Assembly: GCF_027484365.1 (NCBI RefSeq)
Contig: NZ_JAIXTC010000017.1
Coordinates: 62,001 to 126,000, forward strand
Source of the DNA: Brevundimonas sp.
GTDB taxonomy: Bacteria; Pseudomonadota; Alphaproteobacteria; Caulobacterales; Caulobacteraceae
Reading direction: 5' to 3'
Length of the DNA stretch: 64,000 nucleotides
Made by a program: the position numbers and the translations under genes. Shown here one piece after another: positions 50,893-59,181 of this stretch. Position 1 is the stretch's first letter; each line of letters begins with the position of its first letter. The notes beneath the pieces are model-generated. The model was not told the DNA's origin, did no database searches, and worked only from the letters and a program-made list of their open reading frames with translations.

Positions 50893-51864
50893 CTAGTGTC
50901 GTGTAACCTCGACGCCACGCGCCTCCAGAATCGCCTGGACGCTGTCGTCGCCGGCGAGGTGGGCGCTGCCGACGGCGATGAAGGTGACGCCGGATCCAGC
51001 CAGGATCGTCTGGATCTGGTCGGCCCAGACCGTGTTTCGGCGGGTGAGCAGGGCGTCATAGATCTCTTGCGAGGCTCTGCGCATCTCGAGGACGCCGACA
51101 CGATTGATCGTCTCCACGTCTCCCTCGGCCCAGGCGTTGACCAGGGTGTCGAGTTCGGTGGTGGCCTCGTCGAAGTCCTCCAGGGTCGCCCGCAGGAAGG
51201 CCAGCTGGGTTTCCTGCGACAGGCCGGCCAGAATCTCGACCTGCCGGTCAATGGTTTCCAGGCCGGTGACCGGCTTGCCGGCCTCCTCGGCGCGATGTTT
51301 GAGGATCAGTTCGACGCCGGATGCAGGATCGTAGCCGGCCTTCGTCAAAGGGGCGACGGACAGGGACAGGGCGACCAGCCAGGGACGGAGCGGATCGAAC
51401 TGCGCCGCGCTTCCGCCGACCGTTTGCGCGGCCACGTCAAGATCGGCCAGTTCCTCGGGCGTCAGCAGGCTGGACAGCGGCGTCTGGGGCGACAGGCCGT
51501 ACTGCTGGATCAGGGGCATCAGGGCGGACTGATCGTCCGGATTGGAGATCTCGAAGATGACGTTCTGGCTGGCGTCGAAGGCGGCGTCGACCTTGGCCGA
51601 ACCCCACGGGGTGTCAGGGCGCAGCACATGGACGGTGCCGAACAGATAGAGGGTCGAGTCGGCGTCGGAGATGGACCACAGGGCCGGGCCGTCTCCCGTC
51701 GCCTGGACGATGGCGGCGTGATCGTGGGCGGGAGCGGCGTCCTGGGCGAAGGCCCTGGGCGCGCCGGCCAGAAGGGCGGCGGCGAGACTGATCCCGAGGG
51801 CGACCCCGACGGCGGTCCTCCCCATGGAGAGGGTCGTGGTCTTCAGGCGGCTGACGAGGGTCAT
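50893..51864 (-). CDS. TraB/GumN family protein
   Basis: This 323-residue protein has a long N-terminal leader ending near RAFAQD (residue about 41), so it is exported. The TraB/GumN signature is the pair of Gly-x-x-His motifs: LYLFGTVHVL near residue 76 and FIAVGSAHLAGDDS near residue 300, with conserved Glu residues between. These proteins are suspected metallopeptidase-like enzymes, but activity is largely untested. It is 31 bases downstream of a membrane protein gene on the same strand. Confidence 0.87.
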   Translation of the reverse strand: MTLVSRLKTTTLSMGRTAVGVALGISLAAALLAGAPRAFAQDAAPAHDHAAIVQATGDGPALWSISDADSTLYLFGTVHVLRPDTPWGSAKVDAAFDASQNVIFEISNPDDQSALMPLIQQYGLSPQTPLSSLLTPEELADLDVAAQTVGGSAAQFDPLRPWLVALSLSVAPLTKAGYDPASGVELILKHRAEEAGKPVTGLETIDRQVEILAGLSQETQLAFLRATLEDFDEATTELDTLVNAWAEGDVETINRVGVLEMRRASQEIYDALLTRRNTVWADQIQTILAGSGVTFIAVGSAHLAGDDSVQAILEARGVEVTRH

Positions 51865-51895
51865 GCTGTGAAATCCTGGGGTTCGGAGAGACCGT

Positions 51896-52486
51896 TCAGT
51901 GGATGCCGCGGCGGGCGGCCGCGACGATGGAAGAGATGAGGTAGACGGCCATCAGAATGCCGGTCAGGCCCCAGCCGCTTACGGTCTCGACAAGGCCGAG
52001 CCGTTCGGCGGCGGCATAGAGGAACAGGGCGGTCTGAAGAGCCCAGAAGGCCATGGCGCTGGTCTCGGCCATGACCTGGCGCAGCATCTCGTCGGCGGCC
52101 CGCCACAGCATCAGGTTGGCGACGGTCTGCACGACCAGAAGCACGACGATGCCACCGAAGACCATGTCGGCGCTGAACCAGGACGGGCCATAGATGGGCG
52201 CCAGGAACATCAAACCGGCCAGCAGGAAGACGATGATCTGCAGAACTCCGCATCCCCGGGGAATGGTTGAGGGGCGCAACGCCAGGGTCACCGCGCTGAG
52301 AACGGCGATGGCCAGGAGTGCGACGGCCATCGCCAACGCCAGGCTGTCGGCCCACGAGGCGCCCTGCTCGACCTCTACGATGCTCGCCAGGCCATACCCG
52401 GTCAGGGCGCCGATACCCCCGACCGCCAGACCGCCGAGGATCTTGACGATGAGCGGCTGGGTCGAGGCTTCAGAACGGGACATCAT
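51896..52486 (-). CDS. Multi-pass membrane protein of unknown function
   Basis: This 196-residue protein has about six hydrophobic segments (for example LIVKILGGLAVGGIGALTGYGL and VLQIIVFLLAGLMFLAPI). It follows the HTH regulator gene, whose stop is 2 bases from this ATG, and ends a three-gene set of membrane protein, HTH and membrane protein. No family is recognised. Tight spacing points to co-expression and possible autoregulation. Confidence 0.7.
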   Translation of the reverse strand: MMSRSEASTQPLIVKILGGLAVGGIGALTGYGLASIVEVEQGASWADSLALAMAVALLAIAVLSAVTLALRPSTIPRGCGVLQIIVFLLAGLMFLAPIYGPSWFSADMVFGGIVVLLVVQTVANLMLWRAADEMLRQVMAETSAMAFWALQTALFLYAAAERLGLVETVSGWGLTGILMAVYLISSIVAAARRGIH

Positions 52487-52488
52487 GC

Positions 52489-52686
52489 TCAGGCTCCTGT
52501 GTCCGAGAAGATGGATTCGATCGGTTGTTCAAAGACGCGGGCGATCTTGAAGGCGAGCGGCAGAGAGGGGTCGTAGCGGCCCGTCTCAAGCGCATTGACG
52601 GTCTGGCGCGAGACGCCCAGGGCGGCGGCCAGGTCGGCCTGGCTCCACCCACGGTCGGCGCGCAGGGTTCTCAGATGGTTATTCAT
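52489..52686 (-). CDS. XRE/Cro-type helix-turn-helix regulator
   Basis: This 65-residue protein (start MNNHLRTLRADR) is a single HTH domain: WSQADLAAALGVSRQTVNALETGRYDPSLPLAFKIARVF, the Cro/CI recognition fold. It ends FEQPIESIFSDTG, typical of the small YozG-like regulators that are often encoded with a membrane protein. It is flanked by two membrane-protein genes with gaps of 4 and 2 bases. It probably represses its own operon. Confidence 0.9.
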   Translation of the reverse strand: MNNHLRTLRADRGWSQADLAAALGVSRQTVNALETGRYDPSLPLAFKIARVFEQPIESIFSDTGA

Positions 52687-52690
52687 GAGG

Positions 52691-53113
52691 TCAGCGCCGC
52701 TTGAGCCACCAGGCGGCCCAGGCAATGCCATAACCGACCGTCTGGCAGCCCGCTACGAGGACGGTGCCCAACATCAGGGTGTCCTTGACCGGCGCCTCGC
52801 CGAGATCGCCTACACCGTAGCGAAGGGTCATCAGGATGACGCTGGCGAAGGCGAGACCGACGGTGGAGCCCCACCACCAGGCCCATTTGTGGGCTTCCTG
52901 CGCGGCCTCATCGAGCCCCTTCCACCACCGGAAACAGGCCCAGAGGCCGGCGGCCATGGCCAGGGCCACGGCCGCGGCGATCAAGGCCGCGCCGCCGAGG
53001 CTGGCCTCATCTGACGTTCCGGCGACGACGCCGGCCACGACACCGCCAGCCATGCCCGCGAGGATGCAGATCCCCATAACGGTTCCGTAGCGCCTCAGCG
53101 GTTGTTCCGACAC
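52691..53113 (-). CDS. Four-TM membrane protein, first gene of HTH operon
   Basis: This 140-residue protein is taken from GTG 53113, preceded by GGAG 8 bases upstream; ATG 53146 would add 11 residues. Four TM helices are visible (GTVMGICILAGMAGGVVAGVV, LIAAAVALAMAAGLW, STVGLAFASVILMTL, LMLGTVLVAGCQTVGYGIAW). A charged WWKGLDEAAQEAHKW loop follows TM2. No named family is recognised. It is co-oriented with the HTH gene 4 bases downstream. Confidence 0.68.
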   Translation of the reverse strand: MSEQPLRRYGTVMGICILAGMAGGVVAGVVAGTSDEASLGGAALIAAAVALAMAAGLWACFRWWKGLDEAAQEAHKWAWWWGSTVGLAFASVILMTLRYGVGDLGEAPVKDTLMLGTVLVAGCQTVGYGIAWAAWWLKRR

Positions 53114-53161
53114 TCGAGCCTCCAGAGCCACGACACGCACCCTCATCGAAATGACAAGGAT

Positions 53162-53189
53162 GTTTTACACCGACCACAGCCGATGTCAA
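53162..53189 (-). promoter_or_regulatory. Candidate sigma70 promoter of the HTH operon
   Basis: On the minus strand TTGACA (53189-53184) is followed after 16 bases by TAAAAC (53167-53162). The -35 box is perfect and the -10 box matches at four of six bases. Transcription would start near 53155, giving about 40 bases of leader before GTG 53113. Confidence 0.5.
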
Positions 53190-53221
53190 GCGAGCTTGTC
53201 AAAGGTCGGTGCGCCGGTCAA

Positions 53222-54445
53222 TCAGGATCCGGCGGCCTTGTCATGGATCAGCTCCGGCCGGCTCAAGACGCGCGGTGCCTGGTCGATGGCGGACAGTTCC
53301 GGCAGGTCCTTGCCCTCATGGTCGACCTGCAGGTCCTCGAACCGTTTGGCCGAGACCATGACCTGGCTCTCGAGCGAACCGACGAACTGGTTGTACTTGC
53401 CGACGGCCTGTTCCAGCGCCCGGCCCACGCCGAAGACATGGCCGCCCATGACCGACAGCCGTTTGTAGAGCTCCTTGCCCAGTTTCGCGACCTCGTCGGC
53501 GTTCCGCGACTGCTCTTCCGCCCGCCAGCCGTAGGCAACGGCCTTGCACAGGGCGAACAGGGTCGAGGGAGTGACGATGATGACCCGCCGCGCCATGGCG
53601 TCGGTCATTAACTCCGGCTCGCGGTCCAGGGCGGCCGAGAGGAAGGCGTCCGAGGGCACGAACAGGGCGACGAAGTCGGGGCTCGGCTTGAACTGATCCT
53701 GATAGGCCTTGGCCGACAGGTCACGGACGTGGTTCTTGATGCTGGCCGCGTTGCGGGCGGCCATGGCGGCGTCGCGGGCCTCGTCGTCCGGCTCGGCGGC
53801 GTCGGGGAAGGCCAGGGGCACCTTGGCGTCGATGACGAACAGGCCGCCGCCGGGCAGCCTGACCAGAAAGTCCGGCCGCATCTGGCGACCCTCGTCATTG
53901 GCGCTGGACGACTGTTCGGTGAAGTCGAACCGACCGGCCATGCCGGCGGCCTCCAGCACATTGCGGCAGGTCTGTTCGCCCCAGCGGCCGCGGCGGCCGG
54001 TGTTGCCGCGCAGGACCTCGGTCAGCCGTTTGGCCTCGTCGCGGGTGGCGGTCGAGGCGATCATCAGGGCCGAGAGCTGTTCCTTCAGCGTGCCGGTTTC
54101 TTCCGCCCGCGCCTTCTCCAGCGCCGCGACCTGGGTCTCGAATTTGGCGAGGGTCTCGGCGACGGGCTTGAGCTGGGCCTCCATCCGTTCGCGGGCGACG
54201 CGGTCCTGGGCCTGGAAGGTCTCGGTGGCGCGGGTGACCATCTGGTCGGCGATGACCTGGGCCGACTGGGCCGCCTGGGCGCGGAGTAGATCACCCATGG
54301 TCGCGCGGCTTTCCTCGACCAGGGCGACCTTTTCATGGGCCGACGTCAGTGCGCCCATAGCCTTCTGCCAGCCGAGAAAGGCCCACAGGAAACCGGCCGC
54401 AAGGACCAGTGCGACGACGGCGAGAGCGATCGAGAGCGTGTTCAT
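53222..54445 (-). CDS. rmuC: DNA recombination protein RmuC
   Basis: This 407-residue protein has an N-terminal TM helix (residues about 4-25) and a long coiled coil to about residue 145. The RmuC nuclease-like core follows: GRWGEQTCRNVLEAAGM, MRPDFLVRLPGGGLFVIDAKVPL, FVALFVPSDAFLSAALD, VIIVTPSTLFALCKAVAYGW. The D-x-K-type VIDAKVP motif resembles restriction-nuclease folds. RmuC limits inversion and rearrangement of repeats. The gene upstream is separated by a region holding two hairpin/9-mer repeats. Confidence 0.93.
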   Translation of the reverse strand: MNTLSIALAVVALVLAAGFLWAFLGWQKAMGALTSAHEKVALVEESRATMGDLLRAQAAQSAQVIADQMVTRATETFQAQDRVARERMEAQLKPVAETLAKFETQVAALEKARAEETGTLKEQLSALMIASTATRDEAKRLTEVLRGNTGRRGRWGEQTCRNVLEAAGMAGRFDFTEQSSSANDEGRQMRPDFLVRLPGGGLFVIDAKVPLAFPDAAEPDDEARDAAMAARNAASIKNHVRDLSAKAYQDQFKPSPDFVALFVPSDAFLSAALDREPELMTDAMARRVIIVTPSTLFALCKAVAYGWRAEEQSRNADEVAKLGKELYKRLSVMGGHVFGVGRALEQAVGKYNQFVGSLESQVMVSAKRFEDLQVDHEGKDLPELSAIDQAPRVLSRPELIHDKAAGS

Positions 54446-54490
54446 GCTCCGTTCCCTAGCGAGAGTCGCGGCGGCTGGCCACGGTCGATC

Positions 54491-54580
54491 CGGACTCCAG
54501 AAACGCAGTCCGAAGCGGTCGAAGCGTCCGGAAAGCCGGACTCAAAAACACAGTCCGAAGCGTCCGAAGCGTCCGGACCG
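54491..54580. repeat. Two tandem hairpin plus GAAGCGTCC units
   Basis: Two imperfect direct copies of a unit of about 45 bases (54491-54536 and 54537-54580). Each begins with a hairpin CGGACT...AGTCCG (54491-54512 and 54537-54557) and continues with two GAAGCGTCC-type 9-mers. They are the reverse complement of the parts at 44303-44396. They lie in the 222-base gap between rmuC and the SPFH gene; the rest of that gap shows nothing clear. Confidence 0.75.
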
Positions 54581-54667
54581 TCCGCACAGAGCATGGAAGC
54601 GAAACCGCGCATGCGGCCGCCTACCATGCGCCTGCGTCAGAAACGGACGCACATCCGAAAAGGGTCC

Positions 54668-55714
54668 CTATTGCGCCGCCGCCGCACCATCCCGCGAGGC
54701 GATCAGGGCCGAGATGTTGACATCGGACCCGACCACGCAGGTGTCGGCGCTGAGCGGGCAGATGCCGAGCGTCCGCTCCACCTCGCGCAGACGGACCACC
54801 TCCGGATTGGAGCGGATGGATTCGGCCAGCAGGCGGTTGGCCTCGGCCTGACCGCGCGCCTGGGCGATCCGGGCCTCGGCGTTGGCGCGCTCCAGATTGA
54901 CGCGTTCGAGGGCGGCCCGGGTGTTCTGTTCGGCCGTTGTGCGCGACTGGATCGCGGCGACGACGCTCTCCGGATAGCGGATCGACCCGACCCACTCCAT
55001 GCGGATGATGTCGAGGCCCTGGGGTTGCCATTCCCGCTGGAGGGCATCCATCGCTCGCTGCAGGACGATCTGTCGGCCGGGGCCGATGAGCTGGCCGGGG
55101 CAGTCCTCGGCGTCCTGGGTCCCGACCGGCAGGGGCGCGCCCTCGACCGGGGCGACGGCGACGATCGGCGCGCGGCCGGGCGCCCCCATTTCGGCGTTAC
55201 AGGCGACGGGCAGTTTTTCAGTTTCGCGGGCGATGGCGGCGCGGACCGAGGTGCGCAGCGGCCCGTCGATGAAGGCGTCGAACTCCTGACGCCAGGTCGC
55301 ATAGAGGTCGGCGGCCTTGTCCTCGCGCACCTTGAAGGTCAGGGCGACGTCGGCGGTCATCGGCAGGCCGAGCACGTCGGAGAACATGATCTCCTCGTTC
55401 TCGCGGCCGTCGGCATTGGCCTCGCGCGTGTAGGAATAGGTGCGCTGGAGCGTCTGGTAGGTGCGGATCTTCTCGCCGATGCCTTCCCAGTGGAAGCCGG
55501 GACCGAGTTCGTCGCGCTGGACGCCGGGGTTGGGACCGAATTTGGTGGTCTTGATGCCCATATAGCCGCTCTCGACCGTGACGCTGCACGAAGAAACGCT
55601 GATGCCGCCGACCGTGATCAGGGCGAGAATCAGAACGATCAGGGCGATGGTCCGACCCGCCGATGCGCCGGGGAGAGAGGACTTCAAACGGGTCACGTCG
55701 GTGCCGAATGTCAT
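54668..55714 (-). CDS. SPFH/prohibitin-domain membrane protein
   Basis: This 348-residue protein has an N-terminal TM helix (TIALIVLILALITVGGISV). The SPFH/band-7 domain contains VESGYMGIKTTKFG, GPGFHWEGIGEKIRTYQTLQ and VALTFKVREDKAADLY. A helical C-terminus (NTRAALERVNLERANAEARIAQARGQAEANRLLAESI) is typical of HflC/prohibitin-like proteins that form membrane rings. The start ATG 55714 overlaps the stop of a 78-residue membrane protein (ATGA). No HflK partner is present. It probably organises inner-membrane proteases or lipids. Confidence 0.85.
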   Translation of the reverse strand: MTFGTDVTRLKSSLPGASAGRTIALIVLILALITVGGISVSSCSVTVESGYMGIKTTKFGPNPGVQRDELGPGFHWEGIGEKIRTYQTLQRTYSYTREANADGRENEEIMFSDVLGLPMTADVALTFKVREDKAADLYATWRQEFDAFIDGPLRTSVRAAIARETEKLPVACNAEMGAPGRAPIVAVAPVEGAPLPVGTQDAEDCPGQLIGPGRQIVLQRAMDALQREWQPQGLDIIRMEWVGSIRYPESVVAAIQSRTTAEQNTRAALERVNLERANAEARIAQARGQAEANRLLAESIRSNPEVVRLREVERTLGICPLSADTCVVGSDVNISALIASRDGAAAAQ

Positions 55715-55947
55715 TGGTCGCTTCCTCCAGCGCCGAGCGCACGCGACGCCCAGGCGAACAATTTCCACGCGGCCCAGACGAGGGCCAGAACACCGGCGAT
55801 GCCGACGATCGAGGCTGTGATCAGACTGCCTGCGAAAGGGGCTTCCAGAATCGCCGGCACGGCGTAGCGGACCAGGAAGATGAAGCCGATCACGAGGGCG
55901 GCGATGCCGGCGGAGGCGCCCAGCGCCACCCTGATCTCACGTCCCAT
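55711..55947 (-). CDS. Small two-TM membrane protein
   Basis: This 78-residue protein starts at ATG 55947, with GGAGGG 8 bases upstream. Two hydrophobic helices (GASAGIAALVIGFIFLVRYAV and LITASIVGIAGVLALVWAAW) make up most of it. The stop overlaps the SPFH gene start, so the pair is translationally coupled. No family is recognised; it may be a partner of the SPFH ring. Confidence 0.65.
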   Translation of the reverse strand: MGREIRVALGASAGIAALVIGFIFLVRYAVPAILEAPFAGSLITASIVGIAGVLALVWAAWKLFAWASRALGAGGSDQ

Positions 55948-56011
55948 TCCGCGACCCTCCATGGACGGGATCAGAGCGTGTTTGGCGAAGCCGTTCAACC
56001 CCGGCGTTTCG

Positions 56012-56614
56012 TCACGCCGGTCGTCTGGCCCGCAGCGCCTGGACGATGGTGCCGTCGTCGAGCCAGTCGAGGTCGCCGCCGACGGGCACGCCCCGGGCGA
56101 GGGAGGTGATCTCGACCTCGCTGCCGGCGATCCGGTCGGCGAGATAGTGGGCCGTGGTCTGGCCGTCGACGGTGGCGGGAAGCGCCAGGACGACCTCGCG
56201 CACCTCCCCGCCCTTCACCCGCCCGACCAGTTCGGAGACGCGCAGGGCGTCGGGGCCGACGCCGTCGAGGGCCGAGAGCAGGCCGCCCAGCACATGGTAT
56301 TTGCCGCGGAAGGCGCCGGACCGCTCCATGGCCCACAGGGAACCCGCCTCCTCGACCACACAGATCAGGGCGTTGTCGCGGCTGGCGTCAGAGCAGATCG
56401 AGCAGGGATCGCGGGTGTCGGGGGCGCCGCAGACCGAACAGGACACGACCTTGGCCGCCGTCTCGGCCAGCGAGGCCGCCAGGGGCTCCAGCAGCTGTTC
56501 GCGCTTTTTCAGCAGGGCCAGAGCCGCGCGCCGGGCCGAACGGGGACCGAGCCCCGGCAGCTTGGCCAGCAGGCTGATCAGCCGCTCGATCTCGGGTCCG
56601 GCGGAGGCGGCCAC
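56012..56614 (-). CDS. recR: Recombination mediator RecR
   Basis: This 200-residue protein has a helix-hairpin-helix ([17 protein letters not shown]), a four-Cys zinc finger (CSVC...CSIC, residues about 59-74) and a Toprim domain ([17 protein letters not shown] onward to [19 protein letters not shown]). It acts with RecF/RecO to load RecA at gaps. It starts with GTG directly after the ybaB stop, and forms the conserved dnaX-ybaB-recR block. Confidence 0.96.
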   Translation of the reverse strand: MAASAGPEIERLISLLAKLPGLGPRSARRAALALLKKREQLLEPLAASLAETAAKVVSCSVCGAPDTRDPCSICSDASRDNALICVVEEAGSLWAMERSGAFRGKYHVLGGLLSALDGVGPDALRVSELVGRVKGGEVREVVLALPATVDGQTTAHYLADRIAGSEVEITSLARGVPVGGDLDWLDDGTIVQALRARRPA

Positions 56615-56944
56615 CTAGAAGAGTTTCGGCATGCCCGGGATGTTCATCCCCGCCATCGGACCGGCGGCCTCGCGCATCAGCTCGGCATTGACGGCGTCCA
56701 GCTTGCGCTTGGCGTCAGCATGGGCGGCGACAATCAGGTCGGACAGGATTTCGGTGTCGCCCGGGACCATCAGACTGTCGTCGATCTTGACCGAGGTGAC
56801 CTCGCCCGGGCCCTTCAGGCCGATCGTGACGAGGCCCCCGCCGGAGGTCCCCTCGGCGGTGGTTTCGGCCATCTTCGCCTGGGCGTCCTGCAGCTTCTGC
56901 TGCATCGCCTGGGCCTGTTGCATCAGGGCGTTGAGATCTTTCAT
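56615..56944 (-). CDS. ybaB: YbaB/EbfC family nucleoid-associated protein
   Basis: This 109-residue protein has the YbaB pattern: an N-terminal helix LMQQAQAMQQKLQDAQAKMAE, beta strands with GLVTIGLKGPGEVTSVKID, then the helix DLIVAAHADAKRKLDAV. The C-terminal PMAGMNIPGMPKLF is usual. It binds DNA as a dimer. It lies between dnaX and recR, as in most bacteria. Confidence 0.95.
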   Translation of the reverse strand: MKDLNALMQQAQAMQQKLQDAQAKMAETTAEGTSGGGLVTIGLKGPGEVTSVKIDDSLMVPGDTEILSDLIVAAHADAKRKLDAVNAELMREAAGPMAGMNIPGMPKLF

Positions 56945-56976
56945 GGGCTCTAGATAGGACCTTTCGTTCCGGATTT

Positions 56977-58818
56977 TTAGTCCTGATCCTCGTCCGCCTC
57001 ATCCGGGATGGCGGGCATCTCGACCGAGGGCGCCAGGGTCTTGATCTCGCCGACGACGGCCCCGGGGAAGGCGGCCAGCACGGCCTTGACGAAGGGGTCG
57101 GCCTCTACCTCGGCGCGTTCCTCGGCGCGGCCGCGCTTCTCGACCTCGATCAGGGTCTCGCCGCCGCCCTGGCCGTTGGCGACGACGAACCACTGGCGAC
57201 CCGTCCACTCCTTGAGGCGCGACGACAGCCGGGTGGCGAGGTTGGTCGGGGCGCCGTCGACCGGTTCATAGGTCAGGGTGCCCGGCTTGAAGGCGACCGG
57301 GCGGACGTAGCGTTGCACGTCCATCTGCAGGGCGATCTCGCGCTTTTCACCGATCAGGGCGACGACGGCCTCGAAGGTCTGGGGGTCGGGCAGGCTGGGA
57401 CGGGCGGCCGGGCGCATGGCCAGCTGGGCGGAAGCGCCGCCCCCGCCTCCACCGCCGCCCCGGGGCGCGCCCGAGCCGCCCGGGACCTCGCCGTTCTGCA
57501 GCTTTTTCAGCGCCTCTTCCGGACCGGGCAGGTCGGCGGCGTAGGCGAGGCGGACGATGGCCATTTCCACGGCGTCGGCCGGCGACGGGGCGCGGCGCAC
57601 CTCGTCCAGGGCCTTCAGCAGCATGGACCAGGTCCGCGACAGGGTGCCGGCCGAGACCGCCGCGCCCATGGCGGCCAGACGCTGGGCCTGGTCGTTGGGC
57701 AGGCGGGTGGCGTTGGGCCCGAGCATCTTGGCGACCGAGGCGGCGTGGCAGTGTTCGAGCAGGTCGTTGGTCACCTGGACCGGGTCGGCGCCGTAGCCGT
57801 AGAGGGTGCGGAAGGTCTCGATGGCCTCGGGCGTGCGGCCGGCCATGACCTGTTCGAACAGGTCGATGGTCTGGCTGCGGTCGGCGAGACCGAGCATGTC
57901 GCGGACGGTGTCGGTGGCGACCGGCTCGCCCTTCTCGCCCTGGACCAGGGCCTGATCGAGCAGGCTGAGGCCGTCGCGGACCGAGCCCTCGGCGGCGCGG
58001 GCGATCAGGGCCAGGGCGTCGTCCTCGACCTTCATCCCCTCCTTGCCGGCGATGCGCGACAGGTGTTCGACGAGGATCTCCGGCTCGACGCGGCGCAGGT
58101 CGAACCGCTGGCAGCGCGACAGGATGGTCACCGGGACCTTGCGGATCTCGGTGGTGGCGAAGATGAATTTGGCGTGGGGCGGGGGTTCTTCGAGCGTCTT
58201 CAGCAGGGCGTTGAAGGCCTGGTTCGACAGCATGTGGACTTCGTCGAGGACGTAGACCTTGTAGCGGGCCTCGACCGGCGCGTAGCGGACGCTCTCGAGG
58301 ATGTCGCGGATGTCGTTGACGCCGGTGTGGGACGCCGCGTCCATCTCCATGACGTCCATATGCTGGCCGGCCATGATCGCGGCGTCGTGGCGGCCGAAAG
58401 CGGTCAGCTCCAGCGAGGGCCGGTCGATGACGTCGGTCTCGTTGTTCAGGGCGCGGGCCAGCAGACGGGCGGTCGTGGTCTTGCCGACGCCGCGGACGCC
58501 CGTGAGCATGAAGGCGTGGGCGATGCGGCCGGTGGCGAAGGCGTTGGTCAGGGTCCGGACCATGGCCTCCTGGCCGATCAGGTCCTCGAAGGTCCTGGGC
58601 CGGTATTTGCGGGCGAGGACCGTATAGGCCTCGCCGTCTCCCTCGACCGGGGCGGGGGTGGAGACGGGGATCGGTTTGACCGGTTTCGCTTCGACGGCCG
58701 GCGCGGCGGCGGGCGCAGGGGCGGGCGCGCCGAACATGTCGTCGGTGTTCTCGTCGCGCTCGGGAGCGTCATCCTCCGCCCAGGGCGGATCGCCGGAATC
58801 AAGGTCGACGTCGGTCAT
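56977..58818 (-). CDS. dnaX: DNA polymerase III subunit gamma/tau
   Basis: This 613-residue clamp-loader ATPase has Walker A GVRGVGKTTTA (about residue 110), Walker B LDEVHML, the sensor and arginine-finger region TILSRCQRF, and a C-terminal tau-like region after a Gly-rich linker (about residues 445-465). The four Cys of the E. coli-type zinc module are not present; that stretch reads LNNETDVIDRPSLELTAFGRHDAAIMAG. The N-terminal about 70 residues are an acidic, Pro/Ala-rich extension. It is first in dnaX-ybaB-recR, with the SRP RNA gene just upstream. Confidence 0.95.
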   Translation of the reverse strand: MTDVDLDSGDPPWAEDDAPERDENTDDMFGAPAPAPAAAPAVEAKPVKPIPVSTPAPVEGDGEAYTVLARKYRPRTFEDLIGQEAMVRTLTNAFATGRIAHAFMLTGVRGVGKTTTARLLARALNNETDVIDRPSLELTAFGRHDAAIMAGQHMDVMEMDAASHTGVNDIRDILESVRYAPVEARYKVYVLDEVHMLSNQAFNALLKTLEEPPPHAKFIFATTEIRKVPVTILSRCQRFDLRRVEPEILVEHLSRIAGKEGMKVEDDALALIARAAEGSVRDGLSLLDQALVQGEKGEPVATDTVRDMLGLADRSQTIDLFEQVMAGRTPEAIETFRTLYGYGADPVQVTNDLLEHCHAASVAKMLGPNATRLPNDQAQRLAAMGAAVSAGTLSRTWSMLLKALDEVRRAPSPADAVEMAIVRLAYAADLPGPEEALKKLQNGEVPGGSGAPRGGGGGGGGASAQLAMRPAARPSLPDPQTFEAVVALIGEKREIALQMDVQRYVRPVAFKPGTLTYEPVDGAPTNLATRLSSRLKEWTGRQWFVVANGQGGGETLIEVEKRGRAEERAEVEADPFVKAVLAAFPGAVVGEIKTLAPSVEMPAIPDEADEDQD

Positions 58819-58929
58819 GGGACCGTCTTACCGCGACTTGGCCACGCGGGGCGACTCTCACCTGTCGCTCAGCCCTGCTTTCGCGTGGATGAGCGGATTC
58901 ATCAGGGCAAGGGATGCGGGGGCGGTCCC

Positions 58930-58957
58930 CCTCCCCCTGCGCTGCGCTTGGGGGAGG
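58930..58957. other. GC-rich hairpin upstream of dnaX
   Basis: CCTCCCCC (58930-58937) and GGGGGAGG (58950-58957) form an 8-base-pair stem with a 12-base loop in the region between dnaX and the SRP RNA gene. It is similar in style, though not in full sequence, to the ends of the REP-like elements. The remainder of 58819-59018 shows nothing else I can assign. Confidence 0.4.
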
Positions 58958-59018
58958 AATGCGCTCAAGCAGCGAGACGCCGCGCGTCGAGCGGTAGCGC
59001 ACTAAAAGAAGGGAAGGT

Positions 59019-59103
59019 GGAGACCGCGACCCGAAGGGGAATTCGTTGTGGCTGCTGCCTTCCGGCCCTGACCAGGTTGGCGAAGCCTTCGCCCGCGATC
59101 TCC
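59019..59103 (-). ncRNA. ffs: Signal recognition particle 4.5S-type RNA
   Basis: The minus strand contains the SRP domain IV hallmark, ACCTGGTCAGGGCCGGAAGG followed by CAGCAGCC, matching the E. coli 4.5S core. The ends GGAGATCGCG (from 59103) and CGCGGTCTCC (to 59019) pair to close a single long hairpin with one G-U pair. A T-rich stretch (TTCTTTTAG) lies just beyond 59010 and may end transcription. The exact mature ends may extend a few bases. It sits upstream of dnaX on the same strand. Confidence 0.9.
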
Positions 59104-59181
59104 GAGGTCCATATCGCGAATCGCGACGGCGAGATCAAGGCGCCTCTCCCCGACTGCGCAGAAGGAGGCTAGGAAGCGGCC

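Noticed and set aside
54335..55867. 510-residue plus-strand ORF
   Set aside because: It runs antisense to rmuC and the SPFH gene and through the 9-mer repeats; no domain is recognisable.
57313..59172. 619-residue plus-strand ORF
   Set aside because: Antisense to dnaX and the SRP RNA gene.
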